NCBI GenBank assembly: GCA_015062285.1 | Contig: SUUY01000004.1 | Location: 1-64,000, forward strand | Length of the DNA stretch: 64,000 nucleotides | Direction of reading: 5' to 3' | From: Alphaproteobacteria bacterium | Lineage (GTDB): Bacteria; Pseudomonadota; Alphaproteobacteria; RF32; CAG-239 | Shown: in pieces, positions 48,431 through 56,551 of the stretch | How the letters are laid out: each line of letters starts with the position of its first letter | Position numbering within the stretch: the stretch's first letter is position 1 | Notes under the pieces: generated by a model | The model's input: the letters and a program-made list of their open reading frames with translations, nothing else | Database searches by the model: none | What the model was told of the DNA's origin: nothing | Program-made: the position numbers and the translations under genes

Positions 48431-48477
48431 ATTGTATCACAAAAAATCTAATTTGTTTGTTACAGTTTTTTGATTTT
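48431..48477 (-). promoter_or_regulatory. putative promoter with 20-bp box (second copy)
   Basis: On the minus strand AAAATCAAAAAACTGTAACA (48477-48458) is followed after exactly 21 nt by TACAAT (48436-48431), 38 bp before the start of the coiled-coil/pilin gene. The 20-mer is identical to that at 5759-5778. The box begins inside the last codon of the upstream gene. Confidence 0.55.
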
Positions 48478-48919
48478 AATCCTGCGTAGCACCTTCCGGC
48501 ATTGCGCTATTCGGATCGATTAATGTATCTGTTATTTGTTTTTCACTTATAATCTTACAACCGACTATGGTATTAATAAGTTCTCCGGTTGAAGCAATGA
48601 CTACTAAGGCAATTAAAATTGCACCGAGCCATTTCCAGTTAAGATTACCAAAGAAACCACCAACAGCTACGGCTATAATACCAAAGCCGGATACTACATA
48701 TATAAGATCTCGCAAATTATTAAAAATGTCGGCTCCGGTTTTCACCAAGCCGCTAAACAATCCACTATTAGTGGTACAGTTAATTGCACTGGACCCTGAC
48801 GTTGTACTACCTTCTGATGTTGCTGCAGGCTCATCAACAGCGCAGGCAGGAGAAGCATTTTGTAAACAACAAAATACCGCTAACAATACTATCGCAAATA
48901 TTTGTCTGATGTTTTTCAT
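48476..48919 (-). CDS. VirB2-like pilin protein (copy b)
   Basis: A 147-residue protein with a signal peptide (cut near SPACA). Start placed at ATG 48919 with AGGAGG upstream; an in-frame ATG seven codons earlier is less likely. After a Ser/Thr-rich stretch with Cys, the VirB2-type pair of helices follows: LIYVVSGFGIIAVAVGGFF, NLNWKWLGAILIALVVIAST. The pattern GFG...WKW...A is shared with the copy at 49052-49405 and the module in the 1069-residue protein. Two Cys (NCTTNSG; VGCKI) are outside the helices. VirB2 forms the T4SS pilus. Confidence 0.8.
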   Translation of the reverse strand: MKNIRQIFAIVLLAVFCCLQNASPACAVDEPAATSEGSTTSGSSAINCTTNSGLFSGLVKTGADIFNNLRDLIYVVSGFGIIAVAVGGFFGNLNWKWLGAILIALVVIASTGELINTIVGCKIISEKQITDTLIDPNSAMPEGATQD

Positions 48920-49051
48920 AGCTACCTCCTGTATTATCATTTTTGTGGTTTTTCGCTACTTTTTAATATCTACCGTATTTAGCGGACAATATTAAAAACC
49001 AGCTTTTGCTGCTTGGGCCGCACAAAGACGGCCCAAACATTTTGCAAACAA

Positions 49052-49405
49052 CTATTGTGTAGCAGCAGAGCTGAATGAATCTCCGAAGTCACCAGAAGAA
49101 TTCAATTCACCTGTACCTGTTGCATAGGTTACAATTGATCCGGCAGCAGCCAAAATTGCCAAGCCTACAGCGAGACCGGCAAACCATTTCCAGTTGATTT
49201 TACCAAAAATAGCACCAAAAGCTACGCCGACCAAACCAAAACCACCAACAATAAAGATAATGGTTTTTACAGCCTTAAATGTAGCAAGACCTTTATCTTT
49301 TGCCACATTCATAACTGTTTGAGCAGATGCTTCACCTGACATTGCCAACAAGGCAAACACAGCTACAAGACAAACTGTCCAAATGTTTTTACTAATAAAT
49401 CGCAT
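49052..49405 (-). CDS. virB2: VirB2-like pilin protein (copy a)
   Basis: A 117-residue protein of normal VirB2 size. A signal peptide (cut near ASAQT) is followed by two hydrophobic helices, IIFIVGGFGLVGVAFGAIF and WFAGLAVGLAILAAAGSIV, joined by the polar turn GKINWKW. A short Ser/Gly-rich tail ends the protein. VirB2 subunits are extracted from the inner membrane to make the T4SS pilus. AAGGAG precedes the ATG. It is the first gene of the long minus-strand T4SS run, and 112 bp of AT-rich sequence separates it from copy b. Confidence 0.85.
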   Translation of the reverse strand: MRFISKNIWTVCLVAVFALLAMSGEASAQTVMNVAKDKGLATFKAVKTIIFIVGGFGLVGVAFGAIFGKINWKWFAGLAVGLAILAAAGSIVTYATGTGELNSSGDFGDSFSSAATQ

Positions 49406-49589
49406 AGTTTTTCTCCTTATATAATTTACGCAAAACTCTTTATACTCTTATAGAATAACTTATTTTTGCAGTTTTTTCTAGCAAAATTGCTTATAACATA
49501 AAATGGTTAACATACTGTTTACACGTTGATTTTTTTGCTGTAACAAAAAATTCACAGAGCTTAAGCATTTGTAAACATGAAATTATTTG

Positions 49590-49880
49590 GTCATTAGGTG
49601 TAAGTGATTAGAAGAGTAATGTTGTGTTGAACAGTGCGGTTGTGAAGTTAAAACATCTTTTGAGATACTTCGACAAGCTCAGTATGACATTGAGATCCCT
49701 CGACAAGCTCGGGATGACATTTCCTACTTTGTCATGTTGAGCGGAGCGGTAGCGTAGTCGAAACATCTATTGAAGCTCGTTGTCAGGCTCAGAGTAACAG
49801 GGGATCCCTCGACAAGCTCGGGATGACGGGAATGTGGCTCGGGATGACGGGAATGTGGCTCGGGATGACAAAAATATAGC
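49590..49880. repeat. block of dispersed and tandem repeats between the T4SS and pilus operons
   Basis: The 604-bp gap 49406-50009 has no convincing gene. Within it, TCGACAAGCTC occurs three times, ATCCCTCGACAAGCTCGGGA twice (near 49695 and 49804), and GGGAATGTGGCTCGGGATGAC-like units twice in tandem near 49828-49868. A TGTCATGTTGAGCGGAGC block lies near 49730. Such intergenic palindromic repeats are common in some alphaproteobacteria. Related sequence occurs at 44785-44860. The left part (49406-49589) is AT-rich and should hold the promoter of the T4SS run, but I could not define one. Confidence 0.7.
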
Positions 49881-50009
49881 CCGAGGTAACGGAAATGGCA
49901 TTTCCTTCCTCAGAATTGAAAACAAAAAATTTTATCTGTGCATATTTTTTGGGGACTCTTGCCAAGAGTCGCAATTTGATTTATCTAAGGTTTAGAGGGG
50001 TTTAATTTT

Positions 50010-51575
50010 ATGCAAAAAACAGGCTTAAAAACTTTTGTTTATAGCTTTTCTGTTTCTCTGTTTGCTATTTTTGCGGCAAACGGCATTTATTTGCATACAT
50101 ACCGCCCCACTGAAAAGCCTCTTAAAATTTCCGGTAAAAACATTGCTTTATTCTTAAAATCTTCCACAGTAAACCCCCATTATTCTGCAACGCCGATCAA
50201 AAAAATCGCACTAAACAAGTTGCCGGAAATAGCCCCAAAAACAATTGATGATGTGATTTTTGCCGATGATGTAAAAATCCCCGTCTCTTTTGAAGAAAAA
50301 GAAACTGTTTTGCCAGCAAAACCCCTCGAGACAGAGCCGGAAATCGTTTATGCGGAAGCAACTGTCGTAGCATCAAAGCATATTCCGCCAAAAAACCCCA
50401 TGCCGGCAAAAATATATACTTCTTCTAATCAAGATAAAATAGCTATTCCCCTACAGGCTCCCGCTATTGAATCAAATATCACCTTATCCGCAACGCAACA
50501 ACCGAACATTGTCCCTAAAAAAACAAAACCAGCGGTTATCGTTGCACAAGAAAACGACACATCTTCACTTTTGATTCCGCTTGAACGTGGGGTCATTGCC
50601 GAAGAAAATGTTGCCATATTTGACGGGTCGCAACAAATATCACAAAAACAGGTAGCGCTTACCGATGCAAGCATTCCTATTAAAAGCATAGAAAACCAGC
50701 AAACCCCAAATTTAAAAAATATTTCAAATCCCGAAGACAGCGCATGGCGCCCCATGAAAGATACAGCTTCTACCGAGGAATCCCCATGGATCGCAGCTAA
50801 AGCTAAAGGAGCAAATCGCAACCAAAAAATATACGAACAAGAGCACTACAAAGCGGAAATTAAAGAAATAAACAACACGCTATCCGAGCAGATTCCTACA
50901 AAAAAAGGAATTAAAGTCGCATCTGAAACCGTGCAAAATTTGCTTATTCCAATCCCTGACGACATTATAAAAGACAAAAACCTTACCCCTAAATTGTCTT
51001 TTGATCCTACCAACAAAGATGCCGAGCCGGAAAAATCGACCGTTCTTGCCGAAAATGCTCCTCTAGCCGAAAAACCTGAAGAAGAAGCATCTAAAAACAA
51101 AATTTTGTCTTCTTTAGGCTCTTTGTTTAGCTCTTCTGCAAAATCGGTTAAAAAATTCACCGATCAAAAGAAAAAACCGGATATATTGGCCGATATCAGT
51201 AAACAGTTTGTAAAATCGCAGCTCAGCGGAAAAATAATGCCGACAGAAATGCGTCTGTCTTTTCAGCCGAATAGAGCTGAAATATCCGGACAAACATTGC
51301 GTTGGGTTCAGGCTTTTGCCTCCAAAACTCTCGAGAACAACTCAATTTCCTTAGAAATTCGCATCGACGGAACAAACGCAACAATGTTGCAACAAAAAAG
51401 ACTGAATCTTTTGTATAACATATTAACCAACAAAGGTGTAAACTACAGCAAAATAAATACCGTATTTACACAACGAGAACCAAACTCATTTATTATTAGA
51501 ATTGTAACAGACGATAATGCCGAAAATGAAACACCATCAAGCAAGGCAAAGATAAGCTATTATCAAGAATGGTAA
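50010..51575 (+). CDS. membrane-anchored protein with C-terminal OmpA-like domain
   Basis: A 521-residue protein. An N-terminal hydrophobic segment (SFSVSLFAIFAANGIYL) works as anchor or uncleaved signal, since there is no clear cleavage site. About 350 Pro/Lys/Glu-rich, probably extended residues follow. The last 100 residues resemble an OmpA-type domain (MRLSFQPNRAEISGQTLRWVQ; LEIRIDG; QQKRLNLLYNIL), which often contacts peptidoglycan. As first gene before the PilL-PilS operon, it may couple the pilus machine to the cell wall. Not a known R64 pil gene, so the tie to the pilus is inferred from position. Confidence 0.65.
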   Translation: MQKTGLKTFVYSFSVSLFAIFAANGIYLHTYRPTEKPLKISGKNIALFLKSSTVNPHYSATPIKKIALNKLPEIAPKTIDDVIFADDVKIPVSFEEKETVLPAKPLETEPEIVYAEATVVASKHIPPKNPMPAKIYTSSNQDKIAIPLQAPAIESNITLSATQQPNIVPKKTKPAVIVAQENDTSSLLIPLERGVIAEENVAIFDGSQQISQKQVALTDASIPIKSIENQQTPNLKNISNPEDSAWRPMKDTASTEESPWIAAKAKGANRNQKIYEQEHYKAEIKEINNTLSEQIPTKKGIKVASETVQNLLIPIPDDIIKDKNLTPKLSFDPTNKDAEPEKSTVLAENAPLAEKPEEEASKNKILSSLGSLFSSSAKSVKKFTDQKKKPDILADISKQFVKSQLSGKIMPTEMRLSFQPNRAEISGQTLRWVQAFASKTLENNSISLEIRIDGTNATMLQQKRLNLLYNILTNKGVNYSKINTVFTQREPNSFIIRIVTDDNAENETPSSKAKISYYQEW

Positions 51576-51661
51576 TAAGTGTGTTGATAAGCTTGATTAT
51601 TTAATTTTCAGTATGTATGATAGGAAAAAATATGACCACTTTTAAGTCAAGGACAACCAAA

Positions 51662-52312
51662 ATGAACTCAAAATATATGCAAGCAGCGGCTTTTTCTGCC
51701 ATGTTTTTGATTGTTGGGTGCACGCACACACAAAATCAAGGTGACACTTATTATCAAGCCGGCAACTCATCTTATGATGAGGCTTATGTTGCCACAAATA
51801 CTCAGAGCGCAGGCGACGAAGGCTTTATTAATTATAGAGAAACCGCTGCTGATTACAGAGAATTTGGCGAAAGATCTCCTATTGATCAGAACATTGTCAC
51901 CAGCGGTGGTGCCAGCAACATGTCTGCCGCTATTCCACCAACAATTGAAGAAGAAGTAACTGATTACGAGGCAGAGGTTGATGCTGCTATCGAGGAAGCA
52001 GCCGAAGAAGCAAGCGCATCAAATGCTGCTAGCGGAGAAGATATGGTTGAAGATTGGCTTGCAGAAGAAGGAAGTACTCTTAAAGGCTTACTCACAGATT
52101 GGAGTGAACGCGCCGGATGGAGATTGATTTGGAACAGCAATAGGAACTACACCCTTTCTGCCGGAGCCATGTTTAGAGGTCGTTTTTCTGATGTAAGTGC
52201 TGCGTTGATAAGAACATTTGCAAGAGCAAGACCCGCTCCAACAGCAACATTTTATGTAGGAAACAGAGTTTTAGTTGTGGAGACAATGGAAGATGAAAAT
52301 GCATACAATTAA
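51662..52312 (+). CDS. pilL: PilL/TcpQ-type pilus lipoprotein
   Basis: A 216-residue lipoprotein. Start placed at ATG 51662, which has AAGGA eight bases upstream and gives a proper signal (MNSKYMQAAAFSAMFLIVGC); ATGs at 51617 and 51632 are in frame. After a long acidic linker, the C-terminal 75 residues match the TcpQ/PilL domain (WRLIWNSNRNYTLSAGAMF; VSAALIRTFARAR; TFYVGNRVLVVE). In related systems this protein stabilises the pilus secretin. The next gene, the secretin PilN, starts inside its 3' end. Confidence 0.75.
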   Translation: MNSKYMQAAAFSAMFLIVGCTHTQNQGDTYYQAGNSSYDEAYVATNTQSAGDEGFINYRETAADYREFGERSPIDQNIVTSGGASNMSAAIPPTIEEEVTDYEAEVDAAIEEAAEEASASNAASGEDMVEDWLAEEGSTLKGLLTDWSERAGWRLIWNSNRNYTLSAGAMFRGRFSDVSAALIRTFARARPAPTATFYVGNRVLVVETMEDENAYN

Positions 52313-53900
52313 TTGGAAAAAGCTTGGTTTAGAGGCTGTAGCTATTGCTTTTATAGCCTCTTGCTCTATTTCTACTCAAATGGACGCAACTATCGAAAGA
52401 GATGTTGATGCGGCTACTAAGCTTAAAGAAGAAGCAAAAGTACCTACAAAAATCGCCAATCAGGATCTGATAAAAGTAAAAGACGAAATTTGGTTAGGTG
52501 ATACCAGCGAGGTAGAATATGACGGAGAGCCTTTGCCTGCTTATTTGGAAAGCAAAGATGGTATTACTCTCGTCAGTAACAGGCCTATTACTTTGTTTGA
52601 AATTGGCGACATGATTAATAAAACCACATCTATTGGAATTCGTTATTCAACACATCTTGAAAATGATGTTAAGTCAAAAGGCGCTGCAAACAAACCATCA
52701 TCCGGCGAAACTTCATTAGACTGGGCAGATCCTGACAAAATGCTCGTTTCATATCAAGGACCGCTAAGCGGACTTCTTGACGAGATTTCTTCCAGATTTG
52801 GTATTTGGTGGAAATACGAAAGAAAAGAGATTCATTTCTATAAATATATAACCAGAACCTTTGTGGTTTATTCTTTACCGACAAAGCCTTCAATGTCTGT
52901 AAATGTTGGCGGCAGCCAAAGCGGAGGAGGCGGAAGCTCTTCTGTAAGTTTAACCAGCTCGGTTGATGTTGAAATGTGGGGAAATATGGAAAGAAGCATC
53001 AATACCATGCTCGGCGAAGGTGCAAAACTTACAATGTCTCCATCTGATGGAACAATTACCCTTACCGCAACTCCCAACGATATAAAGAAAGTTGCAAAAT
53101 ATATCAACGAACAAAACATTCGCTTGTCTCGTCAAGTGGCAATCAGTGTTAAGGTTTTGCAGGTTTCGGTTACAGACACAGACAACTATGGCTTAGATCT
53201 TAAAGCTACATTTAATGATGGCGTTACTTCTATCGGCATGACCGGTTCTACATCTGTGGCCTCATCAGAAAGCTTGGCTAATGGTATTTCTTGGGGTATC
53301 TTGAAGAAAAACTGGACAGCAAATGCCGCTATTAAAGCTTTGTCTCAAAGAGCAAACACCTCTTTAGTAACAAGCGGAACGGTTACAACGCTGAACAACA
53401 AGCCAGCTCCGATCCAAGTGACACAAAAACAAAATTATATTGCCGAAATGACTAAAACAAATAGCGGAACAGACGGAAACAACTACGACATTTCGGTTAC
53501 AACCGAAGAAATAGAAACCGGATTTACGCTTGATGTGTTGCCTCGTATTTTAGAACACGGCAGAATGCTTATTATGTTTAACATGACGTTATCTGATTTG
53601 GTGGCTTTGGAAAAAGTTGAATTTGGTTCAGAGGCTGAAAACCAATACATTCAAAATCCCAAGGTTGAATCAAGAGCATTTACTCAAGAAGTTGCTTTGA
53701 CTTCAGGTGAATCTCTGATACTTACCGGATATGAAAAAGTTGATAACACCACAAATAAAGAAGGAACAGGTTCTGCTGAAAATTCTTTGTTAGGAGGTTA
53801 TGCAAACGCGCAGAAAGAACGTAGCGTATTGGTAATTATCTTGACTCCGGTTGTTTTGGAAACACCGTTGTCACCGGAAACAAGAATGTCAATGAACTAG
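52299..53900 (+). CDS. pilN: PilN-type IVb pilus secretin
   Basis: A 533-residue outer membrane lipoprotein. I place the start at ATG 52299, six bases after GGAAG, giving a lipoprotein signal (AVAIAFIASC). The N-terminal part has N0/N1-type domains (FEIGDMINKTTSIGIRYS; YINEQNIRLSRQVAISVKVLQV). A Gly-rich insert and the secretin barrel follow, with TSLVTSGTVTTLNNKPAPIQV and the ending RSVLVIILTPVVLE. It forms the outer membrane pore for the R64/Tcp-type pilus. Overlaps pilL by 14 bases, so the two are coupled. Confidence 0.88.
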   Translation: MHTINWKKLGLEAVAIAFIASCSISTQMDATIERDVDAATKLKEEAKVPTKIANQDLIKVKDEIWLGDTSEVEYDGEPLPAYLESKDGITLVSNRPITLFEIGDMINKTTSIGIRYSTHLENDVKSKGAANKPSSGETSLDWADPDKMLVSYQGPLSGLLDEISSRFGIWWKYERKEIHFYKYITRTFVVYSLPTKPSMSVNVGGSQSGGGGSSSVSLTSSVDVEMWGNMERSINTMLGEGAKLTMSPSDGTITLTATPNDIKKVAKYINEQNIRLSRQVAISVKVLQVSVTDTDNYGLDLKATFNDGVTSIGMTGSTSVASSESLANGISWGILKKNWTANAAIKALSQRANTSLVTSGTVTTLNNKPAPIQVTQKQNYIAEMTKTNSGTDGNNYDISVTTEEIETGFTLDVLPRILEHGRMLIMFNMTLSDLVALEKVEFGSEAENQYIQNPKVESRAFTQEVALTSGESLILTGYEKVDNTTNKEGTGSAENSLLGGYANAQKERSVLVIILTPVVLETPLSPETRMSMN

Positions 53901-53921
53901 CCGTTTTTATGGAGAAAGCCC

Positions 53922-55214
53922 GTGCTTGAAGAAGCCAAATTGCTAGATGATGATATTGACGGCTCTGCCGAAAGAAAGACTTGGGGTACACAAATCAATG
54001 TTGATGGTACTGTTTATGCCACAAGCTTGTTTTGGCAACCATTGCAAAATGCCAGCGATCCATTTCAAGAAGTGGAAGAGGCTTCGGCCGGTGTTTTGGA
54101 AGGAGCAGACCTCTTCTGCATAAAAGGCGGAAAAGCTCCGCAGTTTGGTATTTGTGTTTCTCATGAAGGTTATCAAAGCGGAGAAAATGTCGCTGCAGTT
54201 GCCCTTGCAACAGCGCTATCAAATGTAGGCTCTTTTGTTGCAGTATTCAAAACCAATCAAGGTTGGTGGTATACGTGCATTCGTAATGACATTATACTTT
54301 CCGATGGCGATATGCTGTTTTTGACCGAAGAAGAAGCAAAAGAGCAATTCATGTCTATGTTGGCCGTTCCGGATTGGGGCAAAAAAATTGCCCCTAAAGA
54401 ATGGGGAATAGAAGAAACAGAAGAGATGGATCTTGGTGCGCTCTTAGCCAAAGGGGCAAAATCAAGACTTCAGAAGATTAAAGGTCTTAGAGGAACTAAG
54501 CTTCTGATGGTAGTTGTGGTTTCTGCCGTAGTGGGAATTTGGCTGCTTTCTACCTTAGTAGACAAATTGTTTTTAACTCCTACCGTACGGCCGGTTATTG
54601 CCCCGGTAAGGCCTAAAGTTGTTCCCAAAGCCGCTCCTGTAGTAGAAGAGGTTAAACCTTGGGATAAACTACCTGATCCGGCAAGCATCATGAAAAACTG
54701 CCACAAGGGAGCAATGGATCTTAGCAAAATTATGCCTCCGGGCTGGAGCATCGGCCCAGTAACATGCAATGGTGGCACTGCAGCAACAACTTGGGCAAGA
54801 AATGTGGGCAGAGTTTCTTGGGCTACAAAGGCTTTGGAAGATTCACAGCTCAATTTTTCGGGCTATAATTTTACACCTAATGGTAATATGCTTTCAGCAA
54901 CTTTAAATTTACCTGCGGTTGAAAAAAGATTATCGGCTCCGGAAAAATCACTTACAGACCTGCAAAATGAGCTTAACGATAAATTTCAGTCTTTGGGCTT
55001 GAACATAAGCATATCTTCCGGAGAGGTAAAGTCATCAAACAGTAAATCAACCGGAAAATCATATAAGTATTTGGTATTTTCGTTTAACTCTGAATATAAT
55101 CCGATAACTTGGATTGAGTTATTAACAAAATATTCAGGACTTGAGATTAGAGTAATAAGATATTCTCCAAGTGATAGAACTTGGCATTATGAGGGAGCGA
55201 TCTATGTTTTATAA
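53922..55214 (+). CDS. pilO: PilO-type IVb pilus assembly protein
   Basis: A 430-residue protein starting at GTG 53922 with GGAGA upstream. A cytoplasmic N-terminal domain of about 185 residues (GADLFCIKGGKAPQFGICV; GWWYTCIRNDIILSDGD) is followed by one membrane helix (LLMVVVVSAVVGIWLLSTL) and a periplasmic domain with a Cys pair. This layout matches PilO of the R64 thin pilus and the Tcp-type assembly proteins that link the ATPase platform to the secretin. Overlaps pilP by 11 bases. Confidence 0.78.
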   Translation: MLEEAKLLDDDIDGSAERKTWGTQINVDGTVYATSLFWQPLQNASDPFQEVEEASAGVLEGADLFCIKGGKAPQFGICVSHEGYQSGENVAAVALATALSNVGSFVAVFKTNQGWWYTCIRNDIILSDGDMLFLTEEEAKEQFMSMLAVPDWGKKIAPKEWGIEETEEMDLGALLAKGAKSRLQKIKGLRGTKLLMVVVVSAVVGIWLLSTLVDKLFLTPTVRPVIAPVRPKVVPKAAPVVEEVKPWDKLPDPASIMKNCHKGAMDLSKIMPPGWSIGPVTCNGGTAATTWARNVGRVSWATKALEDSQLNFSGYNFTPNGNMLSATLNLPAVEKRLSAPEKSLTDLQNELNDKFQSLGLNISISSGEVKSSNSKSTGKSYKYLVFSFNSEYNPITWIELLTKYSGLEIRVIRYSPSDRTWHYEGAIYVL

Positions 55215-56544
55215 AAAGAGAAATATTTTTATCGGATTAACTTTGGCATTGCTTATATCTGCAAGCAATAATTTGTATGCTCAAGGCGTTGTTACTCTTT
55301 CAGAGGAAGCAATGTTTGATGATGACGGTACTTCTTCAGATGATATATTTGCACCACAAAAAAGCAAAAACGCTGATACTTTCACGAAAAAGGACACCCA
55401 AAAGGCAGATGTTCCAGAAACACCGCAAATCACAGCTCCGGTTGCTACAGAAAAAGAATCTGTGGGTATGCCTCGTGAAATTTTAGAAAAGCCCGGTGCC
55501 GGTGTAGGATTGTTTGGTTCTAATGATCAAGAGCTTCTTGATGATAAAGTTTTCTTACAAATGTCTGACTTGGAAAAACAAACAGCGTTGCTAAATCTTG
55601 AGCTAAGAAAAGAAAAAGTCAAGAACGAAATTGAAGCAATAAAAAATCAGCGTAAACAGGCAGTTATTCAAGAGCAAGAAAAAGCAGAAGCCCAAAAACG
55701 TCAAAAAATTGAATGGGAAAATGCGCAAGAACAGAAGGTTTTGGAAGAACAACAAAAATTGCGGGAATTAGACCTTCAATTTGAAAAAGTTCGTCAAGAG
55801 CGTTTGCTTAATTCTTATAAGACAGATATGTTGGCAGAGAATCAAAAATGGATTGCCCATAATGCTACCTTGTATAAGCAAATCAACGATCTAAAGACAG
55901 AAAAACAAGCACTGCTTGAAAATACAAAGAAGAGATTTGAAACAATCAAAAGCAACATTGAGGCTGTAGATAATAAATCCGGTATTGTTATTGATGCTTA
56001 CAAAACAGAAGTTAGCAATTTGCAAAATCAAATCAAGGCCCTCAGATCAAGAATTGAAGCTCAAGAAAGAGAGTTAGAAAAACGCAATCCTTTTGCTGAG
56101 GGTGTAGCCGATGATGCATCTGTTGCTTCTCAAGGTGCGGCAACAGAGGTAGTCGTAGAAGAAGCTGAAAAACCCCTCAGATTAGATGAAATGTATGCCG
56201 TATTGGAAATCAGAGGTCAGAACGGAGAACTGGTTGCAAAATTGATTAACCAAGATGAAAATTCCTTCTACGTAAAAAAAGGCACAATCTTACAAAGCAG
56301 GCACGAAATTGAAGATATAACTCTGACATATGTCCAAGCTCAAAAAGACGGTATACGTGAGTATTTATACTTTGCCGCCGGAGGTATTTTGCCTAAAGAA
56401 CAATTAAAAAGCTTTAAGCCTAACTCTAAAAACTCCGAATCTCCTGCGCAAGAAACAACTGAAGATACCAAAAGAATAAAATCTTCGGGCTTTGTTGCCA
56501 GCAGTGGCGTTCCCGGATTAGGAAGCTCTATGATGGCCAGGTAA
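55204..56544 (+). CDS. pilP: PilP-type pilus assembly protein with long coiled coil
   Basis: A 446-residue exported protein (signal cut near NLYAQ), start at ATG 55204, with GGGAG upstream. Residues about 110-290 are a long Glu/Gln/Lys coiled coil. The C-terminal part at about 325-395 matches the PilP fold (LEIRGQNGELVAKLINQD; FYVKKGTILQSRHEIEDI). R64 PilP is only about 150 residues, so this one carries an extra coiled-coil region that may reach across the periplasm. It overlaps the end of pilO and precedes pilQ by seven bases. Confidence 0.75.
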   Translation: MFYKKRNIFIGLTLALLISASNNLYAQGVVTLSEEAMFDDDGTSSDDIFAPQKSKNADTFTKKDTQKADVPETPQITAPVATEKESVGMPREILEKPGAGVGLFGSNDQELLDDKVFLQMSDLEKQTALLNLELRKEKVKNEIEAIKNQRKQAVIQEQEKAEAQKRQKIEWENAQEQKVLEEQQKLRELDLQFEKVRQERLLNSYKTDMLAENQKWIAHNATLYKQINDLKTEKQALLENTKKRFETIKSNIEAVDNKSGIVIDAYKTEVSNLQNQIKALRSRIEAQERELEKRNPFAEGVADDASVASQGAATEVVVEEAEKPLRLDEMYAVLEIRGQNGELVAKLINQDENSFYVKKGTILQSRHEIEDITLTYVQAQKDGIREYLYFAAGGILPKEQLKSFKPNSKNSESPAQETTEDTKRIKSSGFVASSGVPGLGSSMMAR

Positions 56545-56551
56545 AAGGATA

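Noticed and set aside
20680..49405. Dot/Icm (type IVB) system, suggested by the DotG-like repeats, a DotB-like ATPase and DotI-like bitopic proteins
   Set aside because: The small ATPase has VirB11-type motifs (TIEDTREL, GHDNCLATIHA), the bitopic proteins end in the VirB8 signature NPxGFTVxRYS, the repeat protein's C-terminus fits VirB10 (FVERNVYAEEGRNV), and VirB2, VirB3, VirB4 and VirB9 are all in VirB order.
49538..49545. Third copy of the CTGTAACA promoter box
   Set aside because: Only the last eight bases match, the preceding sequence differs, and no -10-like hexamer follows at 21 nt.
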